This document shows, piece after piece, positions 16,351 to 25,739 of a DNA stretch of 64,000 nt. A program made the position numbers and the translations under genes. Source of the DNA: Sphingobacterium sp. UBA2700 (GTDB taxonomy: Bacteria > Bacteroidota > Bacteroidia > Sphingobacteriales > Sphingobacteriaceae); the NCBI GenBank assembly GCA_002354335.1, contig DELI01000027.1, positions 244,491 to 308,490 of the forward strand, in the 5' to 3' direction. The notes under the pieces were generated by a model. That model was not told the origin of the DNA. It searched no databases and saw only the letters and a program-made list of their open reading frames with translations. Numbering within the stretch: the stretch's first letter is position 1; each line of letters begins with the position of its first letter.

Positions 16351-17124
16351 ATGTCCAACATCGCATCAAATCTGAAGTATCTAAGAAAGAAGAAGGGAGT
16401 TACGCAGCAGCAATTTGCTGATTTAATGGAAATTAAACGTGCTTCGGTAGGAGCGTATGAAGAGGATCGGGCAGAACCTAAATATGAATTGCTAAAAAAA
16501 ATAGCTGAATTCTATGAGTTGTCGATGGACGAATTAGCAAACGATGTGATCGATGATAAATGGAAACCTACGCCAAAAAGCAATGCTTCTAACCTTCGTG
16601 TATTGAGCGTGACGGTGGATGCAGACGATCGCGAGAACATAGAATTGGTGCCGGTGAAGGCTAGCGCTGGGTATTTAAACGGTTATGGTGACCCAGAATA
16701 TGTGAAGGAATTACCTAAATTCTCCCTGCCGATGTTTACTCAAGGAACATACCGTGCTTTTGAAATCAAAGGCGACTCGATGTTGCCTTTGCCATCAGGC
16801 TCATTAATCATTGCAGAGTATGTGGAGAACTGGCATGAAATTAAGACTGGACAGACTTATGTTATTGTATCTTCTAATGATGGGATTGTTTACAAGCGTA
16901 TTGGGCAAAAATATAAAGAGGATAAGGGCCTAAAGTTGGTTTCTGATAATAAAACCTATGAACCTTATTGGGTGGAAGCTGGAGATATTATCGAAGTCTG
17001 GAAGGCAAAAGCTTTTATCAGTACGGAGCTTCCTGAGCCAAGTCCGGAGCCTACCTTGGAAGGTCTGTCTTCGATGATGGCGCAAATGCAGAAAACGATC
17101 AACGCGGTTGTGGATAAAAATTAA
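16351..17124 (+). CDS. XRE-family regulator with LexA-like S24 peptidase domain
   Basis: A 257-residue phage-repressor-like regulator. Residues 5-62 form the HTH (LKYLRKKKGVTQQQFADLME). Residues about 98-220 form a LexA/UmuD-type S24 domain. A candidate Ala-Gly cleavage pair lies at 106-107 (ASAGYLNG), the nucleophile S143 is in IKGDSM and the general base K182 is in IVYKRIG, so self-cleavage looks possible. The C-terminal tail MAQMQKTINAV may be a short coil. The ATG at 16351 is preferred to a TTG 27 nt upstream because SNIASNLKYL starts the HTH. No phage genes are nearby, and self-control through the upstream palindrome is likely. Confidence 0.85.
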   Translation: MSNIASNLKYLRKKKGVTQQQFADLMEIKRASVGAYEEDRAEPKYELLKKIAEFYELSMDELANDVIDDKWKPTPKSNASNLRVLSVTVDADDRENIELVPVKASAGYLNGYGDPEYVKELPKFSLPMFTQGTYRAFEIKGDSMLPLPSGSLIIAEYVENWHEIKTGQTYVIVSSNDGIVYKRIGQKYKEDKGLKLVSDNKTYEPYWVEAGDIIEVWKAKAFISTELPEPSPEPTLEGLSSMMAQMQKTINAVVDKN

Positions 17125-17150
17125 TTTAAAATGCACTCAAACATTATTGT

Positions 17151-17182
17151 TTTGCGTTTTTGAAAAAATATTTATACCTTTG
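17151..17182 (+). promoter_or_regulatory. Promoter of the rimP-nusA-infB operon
   Basis: A -33 TTTG (17151-17154) is separated by 20 nt from the -7 element TACCTTTG (17175-17182). This is the Bacteroidota consensus TTTG-n19/20-TAnnTTTG. The start of transcription is expected near 17188. Confidence 0.8.
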
Positions 17183-17196
17183 TACTATCTGAAAGG

Positions 17197-17223
17197 AAGG
17201 GGGCATGGTATGCCCCCTTTTTT
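17197..17223 (+). terminator. Terminator-like hairpin in the rimP leader (possible attenuator)
   Basis: A ten-pair stem AAGGGGGCAT/ATGCCCCCTT closes a GGT loop and is followed by six T. It begins only about ten nt after the expected transcription start and lies before the rimP ATG at 17241. All operon transcripts from the promoter at 17151-17182 must therefore pass it. It could alternatively end read-through from the regulator gene upstream. Confidence 0.8.
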
Positions 17224-17240
17224 AATTCATTTATTAAATT

Positions 17241-17705
17241 ATGCAGGTTGAAGAGCGCGTAAAAGAACTAGTTCTAGAAAAGATTGCCGATAGAGAGGAT
17301 TTGTTTATTGTGAGCATCCGTTTTTTGAAAAATGGTGTTCTGGAGATCCTTCTTGATGGCGATAATGGAATCGCAATTGAAGATTGTGTTCAAGTGAGCA
17401 GACATGTGGGTTATCATTTAGAAGAAGAAAATGTAATTGATAAAGCTTATCGATTGGAAGTTTCTTCACCAGGAATTGATACACCTTTAATGTTAAGCAG
17501 ACAATACGAGAAGAATGTCGGACGCAATGTGAAGGTGCAGATGCTTGATGGAACAAAACGTGAGGGGAAATTGCTCGCTGCGGGAGATTCATCTTTCAAC
17601 CTGGAAGAAGTAGTAAAAGAAAAAGGGAAGAAGGCTCAGTTGGTTGAGGTCGAAATTCCATATGATCAAATAAAAGAAACAAAGGTGTTAATTTCATTTA
17701 AATAA
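17241..17705 (+). CDS. rimP: Ribosome maturation factor RimP
   Basis: A 154-residue protein of the RimP family, needed for 30S subunit assembly. It has the N-terminal alpha/beta domain with YRLEVSSPGIDTPL (the SSPG signature, about residues 73-86) and the C-terminal SH3-like domain with LLAAGDSSFNLEE. It opens the conserved rimP-nusA-infB operon, with the nusA start two nt past its stop. A promoter and a terminator-like hairpin lie directly upstream. Confidence 0.95.
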   Translation: MQVEERVKELVLEKIADREDLFIVSIRFLKNGVLEILLDGDNGIAIEDCVQVSRHVGYHLEEENVIDKAYRLEVSSPGIDTPLMLSRQYEKNVGRNVKVQMLDGTKREGKLLAAGDSSFNLEEVVKEKGKKAQLVEVEIPYDQIKETKVLISFK

Positions 17706-17707
17706 AA

Positions 17708-18946
17708 ATGAGTAGTAATATTAACTTAATAGACTCTTTTCAGGAGTTCAAGGACTTTAAAAACATTGACCGTCCTACAGTAATCACGGTGTTAGAGGAG
17801 GTATTCCGTAGTATGATTCGTAAGCGTTTCGGGACGGATGAGAATGTGGATGTTATTGTGAACCCTGACAACGGAGACTTAGAGATCTGGCGTACGCGTG
17901 TTGTTATGGAGGATGGTTTCTCAGAAGATGACGATTTAGAAATCGAATTGGCGGAGGCGCACCAATATGATGCAGATCTTGAAGTAGGAGATGATTATAT
18001 CGAACAGATTACTTTAGAGAGTTTTGGTCGCCGTGCGATATTAGCTGCTCGTCAAACCTTAGTTTCGAAGATTTTAGAATTAGAGAAAGACGAAGTATTC
18101 AAAAAATATAAAGATCGCGAAGGCGAACTTGTGATTGGTGAGGTTTACCAAATTTGGAAGAAAGAGATTTTGGTGTTAGACGAAGATAACAACGAATTGA
18201 TTCTTCCGAAAACTGAACAAATCCCTGCGGATTATTTCAAAAAAGGAGATAGCATTCGTGCGGTAGTTCACAAGGTCGATATGATGAATAGTAATCCTAA
18301 GATTATTATCTCTCGTACAGCGCCTGAGTTCTTGCAACGTTTGTTCGAATTGGAAGTTCCAGAGATTTTTGATGGCTTAATTACCATTAAGAAAATTGTT
18401 CGCGAACCAGGAGAACGTGCTAAAGTAGCTGTTGAATCATACGATGATCGTATCGATCCGGTGGGTGCTTGTGTGGGTATGAAAGGTTCTCGTATTCATG
18501 GTATTGTTCGTGAATTGCGCAATGAGAATATTGACGTAATCAACTTTACAACGAATAATTCATTATATATTACGCGTGCTTTAAGTCCTGCTCGTATTAC
18601 ATCGATCAAATTAGATGACGAGAACAAGACTGCAGCGGTGTATTTGAAACCTGATCAAGTGTCATTAGCAATTGGTCGTGGTGGTCACAATATTAAATTA
18701 GCCGGCAAGTTAACGGGCTACGAAATCGATGTTTACCGTGAGACGGGAGAAGAAGAGGAGGATGTGGATATCGAAGAATTCGCAGACGAAATCGACAACT
18801 GGATCATCGACGAATTAAAACGCGTTGGTCTGGATACCGCAAAATCGGTTCTTTCGCTAACTGAAGACGAATTAATCCGTCGTACAGATTTAGAAGAAGA
18901 TACGATTCGCGAGATCGTTAGGATCTTGCAGGCTGAATTTGAATAA
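17708..18946 (+). CDS. nusA: Transcription termination/antitermination factor NusA
   Basis: A 412-residue NusA. An N-terminal polymerase-binding domain (about 1-130) is followed by an S1 domain (about 135-200, GELVIGEVYQIWKKEILV), then two KH domains (DPVGACVGMKGSRIHGIVRE and VSLAIGRGGHNIKLAGKLTG). A short C-terminal helix-hairpin-helix (about 360-412) ends the protein. It modulates pausing, termination and antitermination on RNA polymerase. In E. coli NusA controls its own operon by termination in the leader, which makes the hairpin before rimP notable here. Confidence 0.96.
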   Translation: MSSNINLIDSFQEFKDFKNIDRPTVITVLEEVFRSMIRKRFGTDENVDVIVNPDNGDLEIWRTRVVMEDGFSEDDDLEIELAEAHQYDADLEVGDDYIEQITLESFGRRAILAARQTLVSKILELEKDEVFKKYKDREGELVIGEVYQIWKKEILVLDEDNNELILPKTEQIPADYFKKGDSIRAVVHKVDMMNSNPKIIISRTAPEFLQRLFELEVPEIFDGLITIKKIVREPGERAKVAVESYDDRIDPVGACVGMKGSRIHGIVRELRNENIDVINFTTNNSLYITRALSPARITSIKLDDENKTAAVYLKPDQVSLAIGRGGHNIKLAGKLTGYEIDVYRETGEEEEDVDIEEFADEIDNWIIDELKRVGLDTAKSVLSLTEDELIRRTDLEEDTIREIVRILQAEFE

Positions 18947-18987
18947 GGTTCAGCCCAAGCTTTGCTTGCTTAACAATTTGTAAAAAA

Positions 18988-19019
18988 TTGTTAAATACGT
19001 GTAAAAAAACATATTTTTG
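18988..19019 (+). promoter_or_regulatory. Internal promoter before infB
   Basis: TTG (18988-18990), a 21-nt spacer and TATTTTTG (19012-19019) match the Bacteroidota promoter pattern in the 101-nt gap between nusA and infB. It would allow infB expression independent of the leader hairpin. Confidence 0.55.
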
Positions 19020-19047
19020 TAAAAGAAACTCATTTTATAGTTAGTAG

Positions 19048-22000
19048 ATGTCAGAAGGTAAAAGTATAAACTTGCTTAAAGCGGCAAAAGAGCTCAACAT
19101 TGGGATTGGTACTGCAGTTGACTTTTTAGTGAAAAAAGGATTTGATGTTGAATCAAAGCCTAACACTAAATTAAGTGCAGATCAATACGGGGTTCTTTTG
19201 AAGGAATTTCAGGGCGACAAGAATGTCAAAGATGAAGCTAAACAAATTGTTATTGGCAAGATTCGCCGTGAAGAAGGTCCAGCTGCTACTCAAGGCTCGA
19301 CACCTGATGAGCCTACTGAGCAGCGTGAGGATAGTGGTGATGTAAAAGAGATTTTAATTAAAAATACTACGGCAGCACCTGCCGCTGAGACAGCGGAGGA
19401 TAAAAAAGCCGAAGAACACCATTCTGCTTTGAAGGTTGTTGGGAAGATTGATTTGGATAGCTTAAAGCGTGGTGCGAAGGCAGCTCCGAAAGAGGAGCCG
19501 AAGGAAGCGGTGGCAGAAAAGCCTAAACCGGTAGTGGAAGAGAAAAAAGAGGTGGTTGAGCCAGTTAAGAAAGCGGAAGAGCCTGTTGCTAAGCCTGTAG
19601 TAGAACAGCCAAAAGTAGAAGAAAAGAAGGAGCCGGTGAAAGAGGTGGAACAGCCTGAAGTCGAAACTCCTGTCAAAGAAGTTAAACAACAACCAGTGGT
19701 AGAGAAAAAGCCAGAACCTGTAAAGCAACAACCTGCTCAACAGCCAACAAAAGAACAGCCTCAAGATGAGGTTATTCGTGCTCGTTCGGAAACATTAAGT
19801 GGTCCGAAGGTAGTAGGTAAAATTCAATTGCCAGTTTCTAAACCGCATAAGCCGGTGGCTTCTTCCTCCGCGAATGCAGGAAACAACAATGACAATAAGC
19901 GTAAGCGCAAGCGTACGAATAAAGGAACGGGTCCAGTAGGGCAACATGATGGTGGCGATAGAAATAACCAAAACCAAAATACTGGCCAAGGACAGCATCC
20001 AAATCAAAATAGACCGGACGGTAACCGTCCGAGACCGGGAGGCGATAACCGCCCTGGAGGTCGCGGAGGTAATCAACAGAATGATCGTCACGGCAACAGA
20101 GGTGGAAATAACCGCCACCACGATCGTAGAAAACCTGAAGTAGCAAAAGAAGAGCCTACAGAAAAGGAAATCCAAGATCAAATTAAAGCAACCTTAGCAA
20201 GATTGAGTGGAGCCGGTAAGTCTGGTAAATTCGCTCAACGTGCTAAACTACGTCGTCAAAAACGTGATGATATAGCTTTATCTGCTGAAGAAGCTGCACT
20301 AGAACAAGAAGCGATGTCTAAAGTATTGCGCGTTACGGAGTTCGTAACGGCAAACGAATTGGCGAACTTGATGGATGTTCCGGTAACTCAGGTTATTGCA
20401 ACTTGTATGAGCTTGGGAATGTTCGTTTCGATCAACCAACGTTTAGACGCAGAGACTTTAGCAATCGTAGCAGATGAGTTCGGATATCAAATCGAATTCA
20501 TCAAACCAGAGGATGAAGAGGTAGCAGAATTAGAAGAACCAGATAATGCGGCAAACCTAGTTTCTCGTGCTCCAATTGTTACGGTGATGGGACACGTTGA
20601 CCACGGTAAAACTTCCTTATTAGATTATATCCGTAAGGCAAATGTAACCAAAGGTGAAGCGGGGGGTATTACTCAGCACATCGGTGCATATGCTGTGAAA
20701 TTAGATGATGGTCGTCAGATTACTTTCTTAGATACACCTGGTCACGAAGCCTTTACAGCGATGCGTGCTCGTGGTGCGAAAGTAACGGATATTGTAATTA
20801 TCGTTATTGCTGCGGACGACGCTGTGATGCCTCAAACAAAAGAGGCTATTAACCACGCGATGGCTGCAGGATCTCCGATAGTATTTGCTTTCACGAAAGT
20901 TGATAAACCAGGTGCAAACGCAGACCGTATTCGTGAGCAACTATCAGCGATGAACATCTTGGTAGAAGATTGGGGTGGTAAATACCAGGCTCAAGAAATT
21001 TCTGCTAAAACAGGTGAGAATGTTGAGCTGTTGTTAGAGAAAGTATTGCTAGAAGCAGAAATGTTAGAATTAACTGCAGATCCGAAAAAACGTGCCGTAG
21101 GTTCCGTTATTGAGGCTGCATTAGATAAAGGACGTGGTATTGTAACGACAGTACTTGTTCAAGGTGGTACTCTTCGTGTGGGAGATCCAATTCTTGCTGG
21201 TTCTTATTCCGGTAAGGTGAAGGCTTTGACCAACGAGCGTGGAGAGCGCGTTAAAGAGGCGGGACCTTCTGTTCCAGTCCAGATATTGGGTATGGCTGGC
21301 GCTCCTACAGCAGGGGATAAGCTATATGTATTAGAGAGCGAGTCGGAGGCACGTCAAGTAGCGAATAAACGTCTTCAGTTGCAACGCGAACAAGGTATGC
21401 GTGCTACTAAGCACATTACATTGGATGAGATCGGACGTCGTTTGGCAATCGGAAACTTTAAAGAACTTAACATTATTGTTAAGGGTGATGTGGATGGTTC
21501 TATCGAGGCGTTATCTGACTCATTATTGAAACTATCTACGGATGAGATTCAAGTGAATATTATCCACAAATCAGTGGGTGCTATTTCCGAGTCGGACGTA
21601 TTATTAGCTTCGGCATCTGATGCGATTATTATCGGTTTCCAAGTAAGACCTACGCAAGGTGCTCGTAAGCTTGCTGAGAATGAGCAAATCGATATCCGCC
21701 TTTACTCTATCATCTATGATGCGATTGAGGAAATCAAGTCGGCGATGGAAGGTATGTTGGCTCCGAAATTGGAAGAGAAGATCGTTGCGGAAGTTGAAAT
21801 CCGTGAGGTATTCAAGATCTCCAAAGTTGGTACCATCGCAGGATGTATGGTTCTTGATGGAAAGATCAACAGAAACAACGATATCCGAATTATTCGTGAC
21901 GGCGTTGTTATCCATACAGGCCGCCTAGCATCCTTGAAACGTTTCAAAGACGACGTTAAGGAGGTTTCACAAGGCTACGAATGTGGTCTTAGCATTGAAA

Positions 22001-22071
22001 GATTCAACGATATACAAGAGAAAGATATTGTTGAGGCATTCGAGCAAGTTGAAATCAAGCGTAAGTTGTAA
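19048..22071 (+). CDS. infB: Translation initiation factor IF-2
   Basis: A 1007-residue GTPase that places initiator tRNA on the 30S subunit. Residues 1-60 form an IF2 N-terminal helical module. Residues about 75-290 are a low-complexity Glu/Lys/Pro/Val region and about 290-370 an Asn/Gly/Arg/His-rich linker typical of Bacteroidota IF2. A second IF2-N module lies near residue 430. The G domain starts at about 508 with [16 protein letters not shown], and has DTPGHEAF and TKVDKP, with domains II-IV after it. The start follows from the conserved [18 protein letters not shown] strong terminator follows 27 nt after the stop. Confidence 0.97.
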   Translation: MSEGKSINLLKAAKELNIGIGTAVDFLVKKGFDVESKPNTKLSADQYGVLLKEFQGDKNVKDEAKQIVIGKIRREEGPAATQGSTPDEPTEQREDSGDVKEILIKNTTAAPAAETAEDKKAEEHHSALKVVGKIDLDSLKRGAKAAPKEEPKEAVAEKPKPVVEEKKEVVEPVKKAEEPVAKPVVEQPKVEEKKEPVKEVEQPEVETPVKEVKQQPVVEKKPEPVKQQPAQQPTKEQPQDEVIRARSETLSGPKVVGKIQLPVSKPHKPVASSSANAGNNNDNKRKRKRTNKGTGPVGQHDGGDRNNQNQNTGQGQHPNQNRPDGNRPRPGGDNRPGGRGGNQQNDRHGNRGGNNRHHDRRKPEVAKEEPTEKEIQDQIKATLARLSGAGKSGKFAQRAKLRRQKRDDIALSAEEAALEQEAMSKVLRVTEFVTANELANLMDVPVTQVIATCMSLGMFVSINQRLDAETLAIVADEFGYQIEFIKPEDEEVAELEEPDNAANLVSRAPIVTVMGHVDHGKTSLLDYIRKANVTKGEAGGITQHIGAYAVKLDDGRQITFLDTPGHEAFTAMRARGAKVTDIVIIVIAADDAVMPQTKEAINHAMAAGSPIVFAFTKVDKPGANADRIREQLSAMNILVEDWGGKYQAQEISAKTGENVELLLEKVLLEAEMLELTADPKKRAVGSVIEAALDKGRGIVTTVLVQGGTLRVGDPILAGSYSGKVKALTNERGERVKEAGPSVPVQILGMAGAPTAGDKLYVLESESEARQVANKRLQLQREQGMRATKHITLDEIGRRLAIGNFKELNIIVKGDVDGSIEALSDSLLKLSTDEIQVNIIHKSVGAISESDVLLASASDAIIIGFQVRPTQGARKLAENEQIDIRLYSIIYDAIEEIKSAMEGMLAPKLEEKIVAEVEIREVFKISKVGTIAGCMVLDGKINRNNDIRIIRDGVVIHTGRLASLKRFKDDVKEVSQGYECGLSIERFNDIQEKDIVEAFEQVEIKRKL

Positions 22072-22097
22072 TTAGCTTAAGAAAGATAAAATATATA

Positions 22098-22125
22098 GGC
22101 CGCACAGTAATTGTGCGGCCTTTTT
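22098..22125 (+). terminator. Intrinsic terminator of the rimP-nusA-infB operon
   Basis: A perfect nine-pair stem GGCCGCACA/TGTGCGGCC with a GTAAT loop is followed by five T. Confidence 0.92.
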
Positions 22126-22149
22126 AGTGTTAATGATATCTACGGTAGG

Positions 22150-22183
22150 ATTACAAATCTGTAATATCTAATTCCTATCTTTG
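22150..22183 (+). promoter_or_regulatory. Palindrome plus -7 element before the PaaE-like gene
   Basis: ATTACA-AATC-TGTAAT (22150-22165) is a perfect inverted repeat lying in the -33 to -12 zone of the -7 element TATCTTTG (22176-22183). The ATG follows only four nt after the -7 box, so the transcript would start at or almost at the start codon. The palindrome is well placed for a repressor. The protein that binds it is unknown. Confidence 0.55.
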
Positions 22184-22187
22184 AAAC

Positions 22188-23231
22188 ATGTACAATTTTA
22201 AGATTTCTGAGATCATTCAGCATCCAAATCATAATATTTCAATTCGTTTTCAAGACTTATCCAATAGCTTTCCGGCATATAAGGCAGGACAATTCTTGAC
22301 CTTGTCTTTCACGTTTGGCGAGCGCGAAGTTCGTCGCTCTTATTCTTTCAGCAGCTCACCTGATGTTAAGGAGCCGTATGAGATTACGGTAAAGCGTGTC
22401 GATAATGGTGAAATCTCAAGATTGCTACATCATCAGACGAGAGTTGGTGATGTCATACAGGTGATGGATCCACAGGGGCTATTTGTGTATGAGCCGGACG
22501 TAGATCATAAGCAAACGATCTTCCTATTCGGTGCGGGTGTTGGTATCACACCATTGTTTTCCATATTGAAAACTGCTTTAGTTCGTGAGGAGCATACGAA
22601 GATCGTCTTGGTTTATAGCAATAGCTCGAAAGAGCAAACCGTATTCTATGATGAACTTTTGAAATGGCAGGAAGCTTATCCCGATCGTTTACACATCGAG
22701 TGGATTTGGTCTAACACGAAGAACCTTTTAAAAGCAAGATTAAACCGCGACTATATATTGGAATTAGTTGCCGAACATAAGAGTGAGGAAGGGGACGATG
22801 TTTTCTATACCTGTGGTCCATTGTTTTATATGGATTTATGCCGTTTTACTTTATTAGGAATGGGCGTTCCGGACGATCATATCAAACGTGAGACCTTCCA
22901 TTTCCCGGAGGAAGAAGAGGATGAGGATGAGAAGGAAGAAGAACCGGTGGACACGACAAGTTACGACGTTGTTATTCGTTTTCAGGGCATTGACCATCCG
23001 CTGACCATACCTTATAACAAAAGCATTTTAGATGTAGGCTTAGAAAATAAGCTAAAGCTACCTTATTCATGCAAATCAGGAATGTGCAGTACCTGTATTT
23101 CCCAAGTCACTAAGGGTTCTGTTCGGATGGATTACAATGAAGTATTGACAGATCGAGAGGTAGATAACGGCCGTTGTTTAATATGCACCTCGCATCCTTT
23201 GGAGGATGGAACTACTATTGAGGTTTTATAA
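22188..23231 (+). CDS. PaaE-like FAD/NAD(P)H/[2Fe-2S] oxidoreductase
   Basis: A 347-residue electron-transfer protein. A ferredoxin-reductase FAD domain has RRSYSFSSSP (about 49-58). The NAD(P)H domain has LFGAGVGITPLFS (about 112-124). A C-terminal plant-type [2Fe-2S] domain has ligands C295, C300, C303 and C333 (CxxxxCxxC-x29-C). An acidic Glu/Asp linker joins the last two. Such proteins pass electrons to diiron or Rieske oxygenases, as PaaE does for phenylacetyl-CoA epoxidase, but no oxygenase is adjacent here. The PNGase-like gene starts 8 nt later and may be co-transcribed. Confidence 0.88.
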   Translation: MYNFKISEIIQHPNHNISIRFQDLSNSFPAYKAGQFLTLSFTFGEREVRRSYSFSSSPDVKEPYEITVKRVDNGEISRLLHHQTRVGDVIQVMDPQGLFVYEPDVDHKQTIFLFGAGVGITPLFSILKTALVREEHTKIVLVYSNSSKEQTVFYDELLKWQEAYPDRLHIEWIWSNTKNLLKARLNRDYILELVAEHKSEEGDDVFYTCGPLFYMDLCRFTLLGMGVPDDHIKRETFHFPEEEEDEDEKEEEPVDTTSYDVVIRFQGIDHPLTIPYNKSILDVGLENKLKLPYSCKSGMCSTCISQVTKGSVRMDYNEVLTDREVDNGRCLICTSHPLEDGTTIEVL

Positions 23232-23239
23232 TTTTTTTT

Positions 23240-24907
23240 ATGTTAAATAGAATTCTTCTTTTATTCTTCCTGACCTGCATTCTTGGAAGCCTGAAAGGGC
23301 AGGAGACCTACAAAATAACTTATCATGCCTTTCGCGACGGCGCGATGATGAAGCAAGATCCAATCGTACTGTTTGTCAGCAAGGATAAGTATGTTATCAC
23401 TAAAGAGAGCATAAATTCGGGGCAAGTTCGTTATCCGGCTGAACAGATTTTTGCGGATGTTAAAAACAGGAAAGGGTATAGAACTTCCTTTCTTTCCGCA
23501 GCACGTTCCATCTCCAGTTATGATCCCGGAATTTACAACAAGCTAGAATTTGTTCAACAAGACACGGGAGCGAAGAAAATCTTACGCTATGATACGAAGT
23601 TAGCTAAGACCTCCATCAACTCGAATGCGATTGAAGTATGGTATACGAACGCACTTGGATTAAACGCTGCTCCGAATTTTATAGGGCAGGATTTAGGCTT
23701 GGTTTTAGAATACCGTCGCAATGGTAATACGGGGATTCGGGTCGCAGCGAGAGAGAAGTTGAAAAGCTGGCCAAAGAATCTCGCACAGCCATCTGAATCC
23801 ACTTTATTGGATGATTTAAGCTATAAAGACCAACTTTGGAAGAGTCGTTTTATCCAAATTCCTATCTTTCAGAATGAGCAAATCTGTTTTCTACCGGGAA
23901 TTCAATCCGATTCGGTTCTGCGATTTGCGGAAGGAACGGTGATCGTTAAAAGAGTGAAGATTCCGGAAATCAGCTCCGATAGCCAAGCATTTATTGAAGT
24001 AGTTCAGAAATCCAATGGTGATGCATACGATCGTACAGGCTCTGTGTTTTTAGTATCCGATGATCAGAAGCAGACCTTTTTTGACGGCATGCAAAACGGA
24101 ATGAACAGATTGCCGATGTATATTGATGAGAAGGGCGTGGCTTATCCAGGAATGGTGCGTACGGAAGGCTTCTCTCCGGTATTAGAGCTCATGCGCTTCT
24201 TTACACCATTCGGTGTATCTCATTTTAACGATCGCGTGAAGTTAAAAGGGAAGACCTGGCAAGATAGCGTAAGCTATCGTCAAGATATTTCAGAATTCAT
24301 CAGCAGCCTATCAGGAAAAGAAGTTTATATCGGGACTTACATTGGTAATTACGACAAAGGCGGGCATAAAATTAGTCTGGAGCTAACCATCCATCCTGGC
24401 GGCTCGAACTATGCTTCTGGCGTTCAGGTTATGCCCTTGTTCAATACGACCAATGTTATGGAGATGGGCGGGCAAGGATATCCGACGATGTATGCCTATG
24501 AGAAAGGGCTGGAAGTTAAATTCAAGCTTGACAAGGACCTCAAAAATGTTAGATTACGTTATATCACGACCGGACACGGAGGTTGGGGAAATGGTGATGA
24601 GTTTGTCCCTAAAGCGAACAGCATCTTTTTAGATGGCGAATTAAAGATGAAATTTACACCATGGCGTTTAGACTGTGGTAGTTATAGACTTTATAATCCG
24701 GTAAGCGGCAACTTTGAAAACGGTCTCTCTTCTTCTGATCTAAGCCGTTCGAACTGGTGTCCCGGTACGATCACAAACCCAGTTTTCATAGACCTAGGCG
24801 ATTTAGCCGCAGGTGAACATACGATTCGTGTGCAGATTCCACAAGGACCTAAAGAAGGCGATGGACAAAGCTTTTGGAATACCAGTGGATGCCTGGTTTA
24901 TGAATAG
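23240..24907 (+). CDS. PNGase F-like peptide-N-glycosidase with extra N-terminal domain
   Basis: A 555-residue secreted protein with a signal peptide at 1-20 (ending LKGQ). Residues about 21-190 resemble a GLPGLI-type beta domain (VWYTNALGLNA...GQDLGLVLEY). The C-terminal two thirds match the PNGase F two-domain fold: HFNDRVKLKGKTW, ITTGHGGWGNGDEFVPK, DCGSYRLYNP and SRSNWCPGT. By analogy with PNGase F, D331 and E454 would be the catalytic acids (inferred alignment). The reaction is release of intact N-glycans from asparagine. An added N-terminal bowl-like domain is known in PNGase F-II. A GH92 mannosidase lies about 6 kb downstream. Confidence 0.8.
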   Translation: MLNRILLLFFLTCILGSLKGQETYKITYHAFRDGAMMKQDPIVLFVSKDKYVITKESINSGQVRYPAEQIFADVKNRKGYRTSFLSAARSISSYDPGIYNKLEFVQQDTGAKKILRYDTKLAKTSINSNAIEVWYTNALGLNAAPNFIGQDLGLVLEYRRNGNTGIRVAAREKLKSWPKNLAQPSESTLLDDLSYKDQLWKSRFIQIPIFQNEQICFLPGIQSDSVLRFAEGTVIVKRVKIPEISSDSQAFIEVVQKSNGDAYDRTGSVFLVSDDQKQTFFDGMQNGMNRLPMYIDEKGVAYPGMVRTEGFSPVLELMRFFTPFGVSHFNDRVKLKGKTWQDSVSYRQDISEFISSLSGKEVYIGTYIGNYDKGGHKISLELTIHPGGSNYASGVQVMPLFNTTNVMEMGGQGYPTMYAYEKGLEVKFKLDKDLKNVRLRYITTGHGGWGNGDEFVPKANSIFLDGELKMKFTPWRLDCGSYRLYNPVSGNFENGLSSSDLSRSNWCPGTITNPVFIDLGDLAAGEHTIRVQIPQGPKEGDGQSFWNTSGCLVYE

Positions 24908-24997
24908 GGAATAAAATCTTACTGTTTTTATTGAAAAAGCAACAGACATGAAAGGTCTTGATGGCCAATGATCATAAAAACGTACAATAAAAAAAAA

Positions 24998-25023
24998 GGT
25001 ATCATACGCTGATACCTTTTTTT
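24998..25023. terminator. Bidirectional terminator
   Basis: GGTATCA/TGATACC with a five-nt loop is flanked by eight or more A on the left and seven T on the right. It can therefore stop both the PNGase transcript and the convergent NTF2-like transcript. Confidence 0.88.
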
Positions 25024-25055
25024 AAGCGGACATGCTTAATTCTATCTCTCCAGGC

Positions 25056-25493
25056 TTAGTTCTCAGGGTAAGCCACCAATACTTTGTTAATTTTCCAGCC
25101 ATCTTCGGTGTTGCACATTGTTACGTAGTCTACTCGTTTAAAGTTGGAGAAGTACTTCGTTACCTTTACGATACTGCAATCTTCATTTTTCTCTACGAAT
25201 TGAACGTCCGTATCACAAGCATATCTTACGTTTTTTAATGATTTTAGATGTTTCATCATCTGGTTTTTAGAAAGCATCTCTTTGTTCTTGTTGTTTGGCG
25301 TGCTTTGGCTGAAATCATTTGTAAATAGATAATCTAATAATTCGGTTTCGCCATTAACGGTTGCATCGATGTAGTGGTCAACGATCGTCTCTACTTTTGC
25401 AAATTTCAATGGGTCAGGAAGGTTATTAGCAGACAATGTGTAACTTGCTAAAGTGAATACTGCTGAGGCGATTAAAGTGATTAAAGTTTTCAT
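25056..25493 (-). CDS. Secreted NTF2-like (lumazine-binding-type) protein
   Basis: A 145-residue protein with a signal peptide (MKTLITLIASAVFTLASYTLS, cleaved near SANN). The mature part has the NTF2/SnoaL pattern: helix IVDHYIDATVNGETELLDYL, then strands ending VDYVTMCNTEDGWKINKVLV. It resembles the Bacteroidota putative lumazine-binding family, whose role is not established. The second ATG (25493) is chosen because it starts the signal peptide directly, four residues after an in-frame upstream ATG. It is convergent with the PNGase gene across a shared terminator. Confidence 0.72.
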   Translation of the reverse strand: MKTLITLIASAVFTLASYTLSANNLPDPLKFAKVETIVDHYIDATVNGETELLDYLFTNDFSQSTPNNKNKEMLSKNQMMKHLKSLKNVRYACDTDVQFVEKNEDCSIVKVTKYFSNFKRVDYVTMCNTEDGWKINKVLVAYPEN

Positions 25494-25704
25494 AATGTTA
25501 TACATTTAAATTAGTGAATGTTATTGTTAATTGTTTGATTCAAAGGTATATCAATATGCAACGCAGCACCATAGGGAATAGGCGTATCCGTGAAATTTTT
25601 CGGTTAAAAGCAGGAATAATTCGGTGAAAATTCTCGGTAAAATTGCTATTCGGCGAATAGCCTGATTTGGCAGGCCAAAAGGATAGTCGGGGGAGACTGA
25701 TAAG

Positions 25705-25733
25705 AAAAAAAGCTGTCTTGGGAGACAGCTTTT
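25705..25733 (-). terminator. Terminator after the DOPA-dioxygenase gene
   Basis: AAAAGCTGTCT/AGACAGCTTTT with a TGGG loop and an A-run on its left gives a stem followed by T on the minus strand. It lies seven nt past the ygiD-like stop. Confidence 0.88.
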
Positions 25734-25739
25734 ATGTTA

